This document shows, in pieces, positions 24,742 through 34,183 of a DNA stretch of 64,000 bases (positions within the stretch are counted from its first letter, which is position 1; every line of letters begins with the position of its first letter). The position numbers were made by a program, and so were the translations under genes. This stretch comes from Bifidobacterium lemurum (GTDB taxonomy: Bacteria; Actinomycetota; Actinomycetes; Actinomycetales; Bifidobacteriaceae): contig NZ_CP062948.1 of assembly GCF_014898175.1 (NCBI RefSeq), forward strand, positions 2,356,001 to 2,420,000, written 5' to 3'. The notes beneath the pieces are model-generated. The model did not search any database, was not told the origin of the DNA, and saw nothing but the letters and a program-made list of their open reading frames with translations.

Positions 24742-25724
24742 ATGGAACGCAACGAACAGTTGGAGAGGAACGCCGAGGAGACGCTCGACAACATCAACAA
24801 GAAAACCGGACGCAATATGCCGCAGGCGATCGCCACCGGCGCGGCCCTTGTCATATTGATCCTCGCCTGCCTGCTGATCAGCATCGACCTGTTCGTGGCG
24901 CTGATCGTCGTGTTCATGATCCTCGCCTTGTGGGAGCTGCGCGTCGACTTCGCCACCGTAGGCCTGCACATCCCCGTGATCATGCTGTGGGTATGCTCGT
25001 CGGTCACCCTGTTCGCCACCTACTATTCGCCCTACCATCTCGAAGCCGCCGCGCTGTGCATCCTGATGTCGCTGATGCTGGTCTCTCTGGCCGCCACCGC
25101 CAAACTGAGCTTCGGCAACCGCCTGTCGCTTGCGGTGGCCGGCAAACTCTCCCAGACCGAGGCCGGCGCGCGTTTGGAATCCTCCTTCAACCACGACGGG
25201 GGAGAGCAGCAGCACAGCCGCCTGTCGCATGTGGCGGTCTCCATCCTCACCGTCCTGTACATTCCACTGCTCGCCTCCTGCATTGTAATCTCGCTGCCGG
25301 GGGATCATCCCGTCGCCCACGCGATCATGCTGGTGTTCCTGCCCGCGCTTTCCGACACCGGCGGCCTGTTCGCCGGCGCATGGCTGGGCAAGCACAAACT
25401 CTCGCCGCGCATTTCCCCAAGAAATCATGGGAGGGACTTGCCGGATCAATGCTGTTCGCCATGGTGGGCGCGTTCGCCGTGTTCTTCTGCACCTATGACG
25501 CGGACGTGTGGGCCACCCGCTGGTGGGTTCCCATCGTCGCCGGCGTGCTGGTGGGCGCGGTGGGAACCTTCGGCGACCTGTGCGCGTCCATGATCAAAAG
25601 GGATCTGGGACTCAAAGACATGGGGCATCTGCTCAAAGGGCATGGCGGTGTGATGGACCGCGTCGACTCCATCCTGATGAGCGCGCCTTTCATGTGCGCG
25701 CTGCTGTGGGTGACCGGTCTATAA
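24742..25724 (+). pseudogene. cdsA: Phosphatidate cytidylyltransferase, frameshifted as given
   Basis: Makes CDP-diacylglycerol from phosphatidic acid for all phospholipid synthesis. The first part (to about 25418) reads GKHKLSPRISP with several membrane segments. The signature then continues in another frame as KKSWEGLAGSML... and ends at 25724 after GHGGVMDRVDSILMSAPF. One base is missing in or next to the C run at 25415-25418. Both halves look fully conserved, so the break is recent or a sequencing error. Start at ATG 24742 after GGAGG. The product is essential in most bacteria. Confidence 0.88.
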
Positions 25725-25727
25725 CCA

Positions 25728-25896
25728 TCCCGTCGTTCCGAGCGCAGCTACCAATGTCAGCCTGCGGAGATGCTTCGACTTCGCTACGCTCCGCTCAGCA
25801 TGACGAATAATCATCACCAACGTATCTCGAGCGCAGCTACCACCGTCATCCCGAACGTAGTTACCACCGTCGTCCCGAGCGCAGTCGAGGGATCTC
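25728..25896. repeat. Intergenic repeat cluster before rlmN
   Basis: Several units of one family in both directions: CGTCGTTCCGAGCGCAGC, GATGCTTCGACTTCGC with CTCAGCATGACG (reverse), GTCATCCCGAACGTAG and CGTCCCGAGCGCAGTCGAG. The family recurs at 12.57 and 34.2 kb. Confidence 0.7.
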
Positions 25897-25917
25897 AACC
25901 AACGTCAAAGAGGCACC

Positions 25918-27096
25918 ATGAGCGAAACCACCATTCCCACCACCGAGCAGCCCGAAACCGGCATCACCCCCGGCGGCACCTCCGGCGCGTTCCGCGACGT
26001 GCTCTCCAAAGACCACGCACGGCGCGGCAAGCCGCCCGTGCATTTCGCCGACATGACCGAGGACGAGCGCGTCGAGACGGCGAAAAAGCTCGGCCTGCCG
26101 AAGTTCCGCGTCAAACAGCTCGCGAACCACTATTACGGCCACTTCGATGTGAACGCCGCCGAATTCACAGATTTCCCCGCGTCCAAGCGCGAGGAGGCGG
26201 CCGCCGCGTTCTTCCCCGAACTCATCACCGAGGTCACCCGTCAGGTGGCCGACGAAGGCACCACCATCAAAACCCTGTGGAAGCTGTTCGACGGCTCGCT
26301 GATCGAATCCGTGCTCATGCGCTACCCGACGCGCACCACGCTGTGCATCTCCTCGCAGGTCGGCTGCGGCATGGGATGCCCGTTCTGCGCCACCGGCCAA
26401 CTGGGACTCACCCGCAACATGTCCACCGGCGAGATCCTGGAACAGGTGCGCGTCGCCGCCAAGATGATGCGCGACGGCGAGGTCGCGGGCGGCCCGGGAC
26501 GCTTGAGCAACATCGTGTTCATGGGTATGGGCGAGCCTATGGGCAACTACAGGTCCGTGCTGTCCGCCGTGCGTCAGATCTCCGCCATGCCGCCGGAGGG
26601 ATTCGGCATCTCCGCGCGCAACATCACCGTCTCCACCGTCGGCGTGGTTCCCGGCATCAGGAAATTCACCGCCGAGGGCATTCCGGTGCGTCTGGCCGTC
26701 TCGCTGCATGCGCCGAGCGACGAGCTGCGCGACGAACTCGTGCCGATGAACAAACGCTTCAACACCACGCAGGTGCTTGACGCCGCGCATGACTACTGGC
26801 TGGCCTCCAAACGCCGCGTGAGCATCGAATACGCGCTGATGCGCGGCATCAACGACCAGGCCGAACATGCGCGGCTGTTGGCCAAGCGGCTCAACCATTA
26901 CGGCGATAACTGGGCGCACGTCAACCCGATTCCGCTCAATCCGATCGAGGGGTCGAAATGGACCGCCTCCAAACCGGAGGATGAGGCGCGGTTCTTGGAG
27001 ATCCTGCATGCCGCCGGCATCACCGCCACCCTACGCGACACCCGCGGCCAGGATATCGACGGCGCCTGCGGCCAGCTGGCGGCCAAGGAGCGGTGA
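25918..27096 (+). CDS. rlmN: 23S rRNA/tRNA A2503/A37 C2-methyltransferase
   Basis: Radical-SAM enzyme methylating C2 of A2503 in 23S rRNA and A37 in some tRNAs, 392 aa. The cluster motif CGMGCPFCATG (CxxxCxxC) is present, followed by NMSTGEILEQV. The methyl-carrier Cys is expected in the C-terminal GACGQL. Start ATG 25918 after AAAGAGG. An N-terminal extension of about 30 residues is typical of actinobacteria. Confidence 0.95.
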   Translation: MSETTIPTTEQPETGITPGGTSGAFRDVLSKDHARRGKPPVHFADMTEDERVETAKKLGLPKFRVKQLANHYYGHFDVNAAEFTDFPASKREEAAAAFFPELITEVTRQVADEGTTIKTLWKLFDGSLIESVLMRYPTRTTLCISSQVGCGMGCPFCATGQLGLTRNMSTGEILEQVRVAAKMMRDGEVAGGPGRLSNIVFMGMGEPMGNYRSVLSAVRQISAMPPEGFGISARNITVSTVGVVPGIRKFTAEGIPVRLAVSLHAPSDELRDELVPMNKRFNTTQVLDAAHDYWLASKRRVSIEYALMRGINDQAEHARLLAKRLNHYGDNWAHVNPIPLNPIEGSKWTASKPEDEARFLEILHAAGITATLRDTRGQDIDGACGQLAAKER

Positions 27097-27098
27097 CG

Positions 27099-27273
27099 CC
27101 TTCGCACGAAGTCCTCCCGTCGGTTGGCTTGTGCGACCTTTCCGCACACCAATCGCACATGGCCTCACAAGCCTGATCGGCGGATTTACGGCGTTTTTCA
27201 TCATTTCGTGTGCGTTTCGAAGCCGCTCGAGGGTCGCACGGACGCGATCGGGTCGGCCTGCCGTGCGACCCCG
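27099..27273 (+). repeat. 175-bp direct repeat, copy A
   Basis: Begins CCTTCGCACG and ends with the hairpin GGGTCGCACGG / CCGTGCGACCC (27231-27271) and CCG. It aligns without gaps to 30118-30292: GTGCGAC at offset 32 and both hairpin arms at offsets 132 and 162 match exactly. It covers the last 24 codons of the vanS-like gene. Confidence 0.65.
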
Positions 27274-28469
27274 GTCGGCAGCGACACCACGAATGTGGTG
27301 GTCCCATCGACACTGGACGCTCCGATCGCGCCGCCATGCAGCTCCACAATCTGTTTGGCGATGGCCAGTCCCAGCCCGGAACCTCCGGACGAGCTGCCGC
27401 GCGAGTCGTCAAGGCGATAGAACTTGTCGAAGATGCGCGTCAGTTTGTCCGGCGAAATCGTCCGCCCGACGCTCGACACCGACACGCAGGCCATCCCCTG
27501 GGCGGGGTCGTCCCACGCTTGGATGGCGATGTCGGTGCCCCGCGTGCCATAGGAGATCGCGTTGCGCAGCAGATTGTTGAACACGCGCGCCAGCTTCTGC
27601 GCGTCGGCGTCGACCTCAAGCCGCTGCGGCAGATCCAGACGCACCGTATTGCCATGCTCCTCCAGTTGCGGATGGAACTCCTCGCTCAGCTGGAGAAGCA
27701 GCGTCGTCAGATCGAGCCGCTGCCGGTCCAAGGCGATGGTCTGCATGTTGTATCGCGTGATGTCGAAGAACTCGTCGGTGAGCGTATCCAGCCGTTGCGC
27801 CTTGCGCAGGGCGATGCCGATATACTTGCGGCGCTGCGCGTCGGGCATGTCCGGCACCTCGTCGAGCAGACTCAGATAGCCGATCACCGAGGTCAACGGC
27901 GTGCGGATGTCGTGCGCGAGATACATGACCAGATCGTTCTTGCGCTGCTCGGCGAGCCGCGCCTCCATATCCCGCCGTTCCAACTCGTGTTTGACCTGGT
28001 TGAGCTTGGTCTCGGTCTGCGCCATCTTCGCAGGCAGCGCGATGTCGGTCCGGCCGCTGTCCGTCAGTGCGTCGATGCCGTGGGACAGCGCGCTGAAGTA
28101 GCGCACGCAATACGGTTTCAACGACGCCTGGTATCCGACGAACAGCACCATGGCCGCGACGGCGATCAGCAACGGCAGCGAGTTGTTACGCATCAGCGCG
28201 AGCAGTCCCAGCGCCTGCTCGTCGGACATGCCCAGCGACAGGACCAGAACGTTGTACAGCGTGTTGGAATCCCACGTGAGCGCGAAGAAGCCGACGGCGG
28301 CCACCGCCACGGCGAGCATGACGGCGACGCGTAGCAGCATGCCCTGCGCCAGGCGGGTCCCCTCCTGATGTCCTGGACGGTCGTTCCGCGTACGAGATTG
28401 GGGAGTCCCGTCCGTGCGGGGTGGGCGTGCCGCGCCGCCCGCGGAGGGGACGTCATATCCGACGGGCAT
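27201..28469 (-). CDS. VanS-like sensor histidine kinase
   Basis: 422-aa membrane kinase. Two membrane segments enclose a short outer loop (residues about 45-125), followed by a HAMP-like linker. YLAHDIRTPLTSVIGYL holds the phosphorylated His. The ATPase part has NNLLRNAISYG, then GGSGLGLAIAKQIVELHGG. Start ATG 28469 overlaps the end of the regulator gene by leaving one base after its stop. The last 24 or so residues (from TGVARQ) come from repeat copy A and are not family sequence. Signal unknown; homology is to the vancomycin-sensing type. Confidence 0.88.
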   Translation of the reverse strand: MPVGYDVPSAGGAARPPRTDGTPQSRTRNDRPGHQEGTRLAQGMLLRVAVMLAVAVAAVGFFALTWDSNTLYNVLVLSLGMSDEQALGLLALMRNNSLPLLIAVAAMVLFVGYQASLKPYCVRYFSALSHGIDALTDSGRTDIALPAKMAQTETKLNQVKHELERRDMEARLAEQRKNDLVMYLAHDIRTPLTSVIGYLSLLDEVPDMPDAQRRKYIGIALRKAQRLDTLTDEFFDITRYNMQTIALDRQRLDLTTLLLQLSEEFHPQLEEHGNTVRLDLPQRLEVDADAQKLARVFNNLLRNAISYGTRGTDIAIQAWDDPAQGMACVSVSSVGRTISPDKLTRIFDKFYRLDDSRGSSSGGSGLGLAIAKQIVELHGGAIGASSVDGTTTFVVSLPTGVARQADPIASVRPSSGFETHTK

Positions 28470-28470
28470 C

Positions 28471-29259
28471 TCACCCGATTTTGTATCCGATGCCCCAAAC
28501 GGTGCGGATATAGGTCGGCCTGTCAACGTTGTCTCCTAACTTCTCGCGCAGATGGCGCACATGCACGCTGATCGTGTTGCTGGTTTTGATATAGGTTTCG
28601 TCGCCCCACAGCTCGTGGAACATCTCCTCCGAACTCACCGGCTGGCCGAGACGCTCCAACAGCACGCGCGCGATCGCGAACTCGGTGGGCGTCAGCTGCA
28701 CCGGATCGCCGTCCACCGTGCATTCATGCGTGAGCGCGTTGAGCTCAAGACCCCGATACGACAGTACGCCGGAAGCGGCGGACGCGCCCGCGCGGGAGGC
28801 AGTCGCTTCCGGCACGCCTGGCATGGGACCAGCCTGCAATCCGGCATCGTATTGCCGACGTCGACGCAGCTGCGCCTTGACCCGGGCGACCAGCTCCAAC
28901 GGGCGGAACGGCTTGGTGAGATAATCGTCCGCGCCGAAATTCAGTCCGGCGATCTTATCGACCTCGGCATCCTTGGCGGTGAGCATGATCACCGGATACG
29001 TGTGGCGTTTGCGGATCTCACGGCAGAGCTGGAAACCGTTGACGCCCGGCAGCATCACGTCCAGCACCGCCAGATCGAACGGACGCTCATTGATGGCGGC
29101 CAATGCGGTCTCGGCGTCATAGCGCACCTGAGTCGCGAACCCCTCCGCCTCAAGGTACAGCGCGACCAGATCGGCGATCTCCCGCTCGTCATCCACGACC
29201 AGTATGGTCGCGCCGTTCGCGCCTCCCGTGGCGACCCCGCTGGACTGGCATCCCATCAT
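28471..29259 (-). CDS. VanR-like response regulator (OmpR family)
   Basis: 262 aa. Receiver domain with ILVVDDEREIADLV, phospho-Asp in LAVLDVMLPG, and Lys in DDYLTKPF. The C-terminal winged helix has ISVHVRHLREKLG, and YIRTVWGIGYKIG closes it. A linker of about 40 Ala/Gly-rich residues between the domains is longer than usual. Start at 29259 after AGGAAAGGAA. Sits between the vanY-like and vanS-like genes on one strand. Confidence 0.9.
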   Translation of the reverse strand: MMGCQSSGVATGGANGATILVVDDEREIADLVALYLEAEGFATQVRYDAETALAAINERPFDLAVLDVMLPGVNGFQLCREIRKRHTYPVIMLTAKDAEVDKIAGLNFGADDYLTKPFRPLELVARVKAQLRRRRQYDAGLQAGPMPGVPEATASRAGASAASGVLSYRGLELNALTHECTVDGDPVQLTPTEFAIARVLLERLGQPVSSEEMFHELWGDETYIKTSNTISVHVRHLREKLGDNVDRPTYIRTVWGIGYKIG

Positions 29260-29361
29260 CGTTCCTTTCCTTCGGCATCCGACACCCACGCTAATCGATT
29301 CGAGCGGTCTTCCGAACGCGACACAGGCGGCGAATGATGAAGAATCCATGAACGTCGGCGT

Positions 29362-30039
29362 CTATCGCGTGTATTCCTCCAAGCATTGGCCGGTGCCGTG
29401 CATGGCGTACGCGGCGTCGATCCCCACGTACCGGTAATGCCATGGCTCGTACATATTGCCGGTGACATCGGTCTTATCGCTCGGGTAGCGCAGGATGAAC
29501 CCGTATCGCCAGGCGTTGTCGGCCAGCCAGGCGTACACGTCCTGACTGTCGGCGGCACCGGTGGAATCGCGCGTGTTGATATCGACCGCCAAGCCGATCT
29601 CATGCTCGCTGGTGCCGGGAATCGCCACCCACTGCTCGGCCTGTTCCTTCGCGTCCTTCGAGGACAGTCCCTGTTCGCGGTATTCGGCGATCTTCTCGTC
29701 CATCAGTCGCTGCTGCACCTTGCGCGTGCGGAATCCGGCGGTGACCTCCGGGTCGAGTCCATCCGCCCGCATCGCATCGAACATGCGTTGCAGATCCTCG
29801 TAGACGCGTGCGTCGACGCGTTCGCCGTTGTCCAGTTCGGTCAGGGTCGGTGTGGGATAGTCGTCGGGGATGGCGTTCCATCGGTTCACGACGATGAGAT
29901 TCCACTGCTGACTGGAATACGTGGCCTGCGGAATCGTCGGAACCGTCGTGTCCGTTTGGGCGGCGAACCATGCGCCGGTGAACACCGCGATCAGCGATGC
30001 CGCGATCGCGAGACATGTCATCAGATGTTTGCTTCTCAT
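29362..30039 (-). CDS. VanY-like D-alanyl-D-alanine carboxypeptidase
   Basis: 225-aa exported zinc peptidase of the M15B/VanY family, trimming the terminal D-Ala from peptidoglycan stems. An N-terminal membrane segment (about residues 5-27) anchors it. Active-site phrases: VTAGFRTRKVQQ, SEHEIGLAVDI (SxHxxGxAxD, zinc His and Asp) and EPWHYRYVG (catalytic Glu and zinc His). Start ATG 30039 after GGGTGG. First gene of a vanY-vanR-vanS-like operon; an AT-rich TTTATAAGG at 30082-30090 may hold its -10. No vanHAX genes are present, so this is intrinsic wall remodelling rather than a resistance cassette. Confidence 0.88.
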   Translation of the reverse strand: MRSKHLMTCLAIAASLIAVFTGAWFAAQTDTTVPTIPQATYSSQQWNLIVVNRWNAIPDDYPTPTLTELDNGERVDARVYEDLQRMFDAMRADGLDPEVTAGFRTRKVQQRLMDEKIAEYREQGLSSKDAKEQAEQWVAIPGTSEHEIGLAVDINTRDSTGAADSQDVYAWLADNAWRYGFILRYPSDKTDVTGNMYEPWHYRYVGIDAAYAMHGTGQCLEEYTR

Positions 30040-30117
30040 ATCCGCCACCCTATGAGGCCGTGGCCCGGCGGCTTATGAGACCTTATAAAGGAATCATGAA
30101 GAAGCGATGAAGGGCGG

Positions 30118-30292
30118 CCTTCGCACGGAGGAGGCGGGAGAAAAGCGTCGTGCGACTTTTCCTCACATCAACCGAACATGACATCACATGCCGAATTGGC
30201 GAAATCTCAAGGATCCATACGTCTTTTTGTGCGATTCGGGGCGTTTGAAGGGTCGCACGGATGGTGCCGGAGCCACCGTCCGTGCGACCCCG
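30118..30292 (+). repeat. 175-bp direct repeat, copy B
   Basis: Same length and orientation as copy A at 27099. It carries CCTTCGCACG at the left end, GTGCGAC at offset 32, and GGGTCGCACGG / CCGTGCGACCC (30250-30290) at the right. Lies between the vanY-like promoter and the end of the CmpB-like gene. Confidence 0.65.
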
Positions 30293-30298
30293 CCCATC

Positions 30299-30991
30299 TC
30301 ACACCCTCATATTGGGGAAGTGCCGGCGCATGAACGCATCGTTGAACACGGTGTTGATCACGTCGGCGAACCATCCGCCGCCCGAGAATCCGTCGGCCCG
30401 TTGCGCGTACAGGAAGATGGCCGGCAGCGTCACGCAGTAATCCACGGCGATCCATGCCAGCAGGATGACCGCGATCGTTCTGCGATGGTCGTCGTCGATG
30501 GCATGCACCACGTGAAGCATCAACGGCAGGATCCACCGCACGATGACGAAGCACAGCAATCCCCAGAACAGCATGAACGGCACGGTGGTGCGTCCGCCGA
30601 TATTCAACGGCAGCTGCGAATAATCCCAGGAACGGCTGCCCAGCAGATACTGTTGGATCACGCTCATCGAATACTCGAGCACGCCGCCGAGCAGCGCGCC
30701 CACGATGAACACCTGATGCCCTTTGCGCAGGCCGCGCAGAGCGAAGAAAATCGCCAGCGCGCCCAGCCCGTACACATAGTTGAACGGGGAGAGGATCGAC
30801 CCGCTGCGGTCCTCGAACACGCCCTTGGACAACAGCGTCCAACAGGTCTCGTGCAAAGTTCCGACGAATCCGCTGATCGCGTAGATGAACACCACATCCA
30901 TCCAATCGCGCAGATACAGCCGCTCCACATCGTTGACGGCGGCAAGGGTTTCGCGCCCGCGGCGCAGGGTGCGCTCGATCACTGGTTCCAT
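30299..30991 (-). CDS. CmpB-like (PF06541-type) membrane protein
   Basis: 230-aa protein with about five membrane segments (WMDVVFIYAISGFVGTLHET, then GLGALAIFFAL, GALLGGVLEYSMS, FMLFWGLLCFVIV and a last one near residue 180). The pattern and the phrase SWDYSQLPLNIGGRTTVPF match the family named putative ABC-transporter type IV/CmpB, whose role is not known. Start ATG 30991 after GGAGGAATCG; longer starts run into the hisF promoter. No ATPase neighbour, so the ABC name is doubtful. Confidence 0.75.
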   Translation of the reverse strand: MEPVIERTLRRGRETLAAVNDVERLYLRDWMDVVFIYAISGFVGTLHETCWTLLSKGVFEDRSGSILSPFNYVYGLGALAIFFALRGLRKGHQVFIVGALLGGVLEYSMSVIQQYLLGSRSWDYSQLPLNIGGRTTVPFMLFWGLLCFVIVRWILPLMLHVVHAIDDDHRRTIAVILLAWIAVDYCVTLPAIFLYAQRADGFSGGGWFADVINTVFNDAFMRRHFPNMRV

Positions 30992-31143
30992 ACGATTCCT
31001 CCGACCTTCCTGCCTTCCATCATGGCACTGCGTGGGGAAAAGTCGGCCCACCATGCGGGAACGGGCGCATCGTTGTAACGTTGGGCCGGTAACCTGAAGG
31101 TCGTCATCAAGCTGAAAGTAATCCAACCTAAGGGGAGAGCAGT

Positions 31144-31914
31144 ATGTCGCTGGCGGTTCGAGTGATTCCGTGCCTGGACGTCGACGCGGGTCGTGTGGTC
31201 AAGGGCGTGCATTTCGAGAACCTGCGTGACGCGGGCGATCCGGTCGAATTGGCCGGCGAATACTACCGTCAGGGAGCGGACGAGATTACGTTCCTTGACG
31301 TGACCGCGTCCAGTTCGCACCGCAGCACCATGGTCGATGTGGTGAGCCGCACCGCCGAGCAGGTGTTCATACCCATGACCGTCGGCGGCGGCGTGCGCAG
31401 CCCCGAGGATGTGGATTCGCTGCTGCGCTGCGGAGCGGACAAGGTCGGCGTCAACACGGCCGCCATCAACGATCCGACGCTGATCAGCCGTGTGTCCGAA
31501 CGCTTCGGCAACCAGGTGCTGGTGCTCTCCGTGGACGCCCGCCGTGAGAAAGGCGAGCAGCATACGTGCTCCGGCTTCGAGGTCACCACGATGGGCGGCC
31601 GCAAATCCACCGGCATCGACGCGATCTGGTGGGTCAAGCGGGCCGAGGAGCTGGGCGCGGGCGAGATCCTGCTCAACTCGATGGACGCCGACGGCACGCA
31701 GCAGGGCTTCGATCTGGAGATGATCCGCGCCGTACGCAGCGAGGTGAGGATTCCGATCATCGCCTCCGGCGGCGCCGGCAAGGCCTCCGACTTCCCGCCA
31801 GCCATCGAGGCCGGCGCCGACGCGGTGCTCGCCGCGTCGATCTTCCACTACGGCAAGGTGTCGATCCGCGAGGTCAAGGACGCCATCAAGGGCGCGGGAT
31901 ACACGGTCCGCTGA
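31144..31914 (+). CDS. hisF: Imidazole glycerol phosphate synthase, cyclase subunit
   Basis: Forms imidazole glycerol phosphate and AICAR from PRFAR with ammonia from HisH; TIM barrel, 256 aa. It starts [21 protein letters not shown] with the catalytic Asp in [26 protein letters not shown] and IIASGGAGK phosphate-binding loops are present. Start after GGGGAGAG. hisH is not nearby; hisI follows after 144 bases. Confidence 0.96.
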   Translation: MSLAVRVIPCLDVDAGRVVKGVHFENLRDAGDPVELAGEYYRQGADEITFLDVTASSSHRSTMVDVVSRTAEQVFIPMTVGGGVRSPEDVDSLLRCGADKVGVNTAAINDPTLISRVSERFGNQVLVLSVDARREKGEQHTCSGFEVTTMGGRKSTGIDAIWWVKRAEELGAGEILLNSMDADGTQQGFDLEMIRAVRSEVRIPIIASGGAGKASDFPPAIEAGADAVLAASIFHYGKVSIREVKDAIKGAGYTVR

Positions 31915-32058
31915 AGCGGAACCCATCCGCCGGACGGGATGAAGGCGCTTGGCCACGGCGCGAGGACGCCGACGGGTGCCGTCAACGTCCGGCGAACGGA
32001 CGACGAGCGAACATAACGCCGCCTCCCTCGCCGCGCGAGGGAACGGCAGGAGGTACGA

Positions 32059-32436
32059 ATGGAATACGACAACAGCGAAACGCTGGATCCGCGCATCGCC
32101 GCGCGTCTCAAACGCGACGACAAAGGACTGGTCGCGGCCGTCGTGCAGCAGCACGACACCCGTGAGGTGCTGATGGTCGGCTATATGAACGACGAGGCGT
32201 TGCGCCGCACGCTCACCGAAGGCCGCGTGACCTTCTGGTCGCGCTCCCGCCAGGAATACTGGCGCAAGGGCGACACCTCCGGACATGCCCAGTACGTCAA
32301 GGCCGTCTCTCTCGACTGCGACGGCGACGCGCTGCTCGTCGAGGTCGACCAGGTGGGCGCCGCCTGCCATACCGGCAAACGCAGCTGCTTCCTCGAAGGA
32401 GGCCCGCTGCCGGTCACGCAAGGCCACCGTCCGTAG
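32059..32436 (+). CDS. hisI: Phosphoribosyl-AMP cyclohydrolase
   Basis: Third step of histidine synthesis, opening the ring of PR-AMP; 125 aa, zinc-dependent. Motifs: [53 protein letters not shown] with the metal Asp, and [12 protein letters not shown] with both Cys. Start after CAGGAGG. Monofunctional; the HisE activity is encoded separately at 44.8 kb. Confidence 0.96.
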   Translation: MEYDNSETLDPRIAARLKRDDKGLVAAVVQQHDTREVLMVGYMNDEALRRTLTEGRVTFWSRSRQEYWRKGDTSGHAQYVKAVSLDCDGDALLVEVDQVGAACHTGKRSCFLEGGPLPVTQGHRP

Positions 32437-32598
32437 CCGGACGGTCCGCCGAACACACGTCCGACGGCCGGAGCAGCCATAAGCGAACGACATCGGGTAG
32501 GGTAGTCGTTCAGAACACCATGAAACCCGTTATGGGAGCGGCGCGCTTGTCCATGACGGAAGTCCGCGCGCAAGACGCGGGAGACGGAAGGAGCCGCC

Positions 32599-34155
32599 AT
32601 GAGCGAATGCAGCGTCGAACATCTGCAGTGGGGCGAGACCTGGCCCGACCGCGCGCAGTTCCATGAGCTCGCCGACCAAGGCTACCGTGTGGTGCCGATC
32701 GTGCGCCGATTGCTCGCCGATTCGCTCACGCCGGTCGGCTTCTACGAGCGGCTCGCCGGCGGACGTTCCGGCACGTTCATCCTCGAATCGGCGGAATACG
32801 GCGGATCATGGAGCCGCTACAGTTTCATCGGCGTCGACTCGATCGCCCAGCTGCGCTCCAACCACGGTCGGGCCGACTGGCTCGGCCAAGTGCCGGTCGG
32901 CGTGCCGAAGGAAGGCGACGTGATCGAGGTCGCCCACGCCGCGCTCAAAACCCTCAAGGCCCCGCGTGTGGAGGGCCTGCCGAATCTGACCAGCGGTCTG
33001 GTCGGGTCGGTCGGATGGGATGCGATCCGCCATTGGGAGCCGACCCTGCGCGCCGAAGCCCCCGACGAGACCGGACAGCCGGAATTGGTGCTCGCCCTCG
33101 CCACCGACATCGCCGTGGTGGACCACGTCTCCGGATCGGTGTGGCTGATCGCCAACGCGGTCAACTTCGACGACAGGCCCACGCGCGCCGACATCGTCTA
33201 CGACGAGGCCATCGCCCGGCTTGACGCGATGCAGCGCAACTCCGCCACGCCCACGCCCGGCGAGGCCCGCGTCAGCGTGCTCGATCCGTCCGTCGCCCAG
33301 CCCGACCTGCGCTTCCGCACGCCGAAAGGCGACTATGAGCGGGCCGTGGAGGTCGCCAAACAGCACATCATCGACGGCGACGTGTTCCAGGTGGTCATCT
33401 CCCAGCGTGTGGACATCGACTCCCCGGCCGACCCCTTCGACGTGTACCGCGTGCTGCGCACCCTCAACCCCAGCCCGTACATGTACTTCATGGCGCTTAC
33501 CGACGCCGAGGGCCGCGACTTCAACGTGATCGGCTCCAGTCCGGAGACCCTTATCAAGGTGGACAACGGCCATGCCATGACCTTCCCGATCGCCGGCTCC
33601 CGCCCGCGCGGCGCCACCGTGGAGGAGGACGAGGCGTTGGCCAAGGAGCTGCTCGCCGATCCGAAGGAGCGCAGCGAGCATATCATGCTGGTCGATCTGG
33701 CCCGCAACGATTTGAGCCGCGTATGCGCGCCGGAATCCGTCGAGGTGGTCAGCCTGATGGACATCAAGCGATTCAGCCACATCATGCATATCTGCTCCAC
33801 GGTCACCGGCCGTGTGAATCCCGATATGACCGCCTTCGATGTGTTCACCTCCGCCTTCCCGGCGGGCACGCTGTCCGGCGCGCCCAAGCCGCGCGCCATC
33901 GAGATCATCGACGCGCTGGAGCTCGCCGACCGCGGCATCTACGGCGGCACTGTCGGCTACTTCGACTTCTCCGGCAATATGGACATGGCCATCGCCATCC
34001 GCACCGCGTTCCTGCGCGACCATGAGGCGAGCGTGCAGGCCGGCGCGGGCATCGTGCTCGACTCCGTGCCCGCCACCGAATGGCAGGAGACCCGCAACAA
34101 GGCCGGCGCCAGCGTCGAAGCCGTGCAGGTCGCCGCCCAACTGCGGAGCGCGTGA
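32599..34155 (+). CDS. trpE: Anthranilate synthase component I
   Basis: Chorismate plus ammonia to anthranilate, 518 aa. The feedback site motif FILESAEYGGSWSRYSFIG matches the LLES-type tryptophan-binding element. The catalytic part has FQVVISQR, GSSPETLI, PIAGSRPRG, HIMLVDLARNDL and GTLSGAPKPRA, all intact. Start after GGAAGGAG. A promoter may lie in 32437-32598 (AGGGTAGT at about 32500). Partner trpG is not in the window; trpCB and trpA are 6 kb away. Confidence 0.95.
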   Translation: MSECSVEHLQWGETWPDRAQFHELADQGYRVVPIVRRLLADSLTPVGFYERLAGGRSGTFILESAEYGGSWSRYSFIGVDSIAQLRSNHGRADWLGQVPVGVPKEGDVIEVAHAALKTLKAPRVEGLPNLTSGLVGSVGWDAIRHWEPTLRAEAPDETGQPELVLALATDIAVVDHVSGSVWLIANAVNFDDRPTRADIVYDEAIARLDAMQRNSATPTPGEARVSVLDPSVAQPDLRFRTPKGDYERAVEVAKQHIIDGDVFQVVISQRVDIDSPADPFDVYRVLRTLNPSPYMYFMALTDAEGRDFNVIGSSPETLIKVDNGHAMTFPIAGSRPRGATVEEDEALAKELLADPKERSEHIMLVDLARNDLSRVCAPESVEVVSLMDIKRFSHIMHICSTVTGRVNPDMTAFDVFTSAFPAGTLSGAPKPRAIEIIDALELADRGIYGGTVGYFDFSGNMDMAIAIRTAFLRDHEASVQAGAGIVLDSVPATEWQETRNKAGASVEAVQVAAQLRSA

Positions 34156-34183
34156 TACCCGTCATCGTCGGGTAGCGGGCCTT

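Noticed and set aside
25410..25430. Programmed frameshift in cdsA
   Set aside because: No slippery heptamer with a downstream structure is evident and no such case is known to me for cdsA; a deletion or error is simpler.
27201..30039. Acquired vancomycin resistance
   Set aside because: The ligase, dehydrogenase and dipeptidase genes (vanA/H/X types) are absent; only regulator and carboxypeptidase homologues occur.
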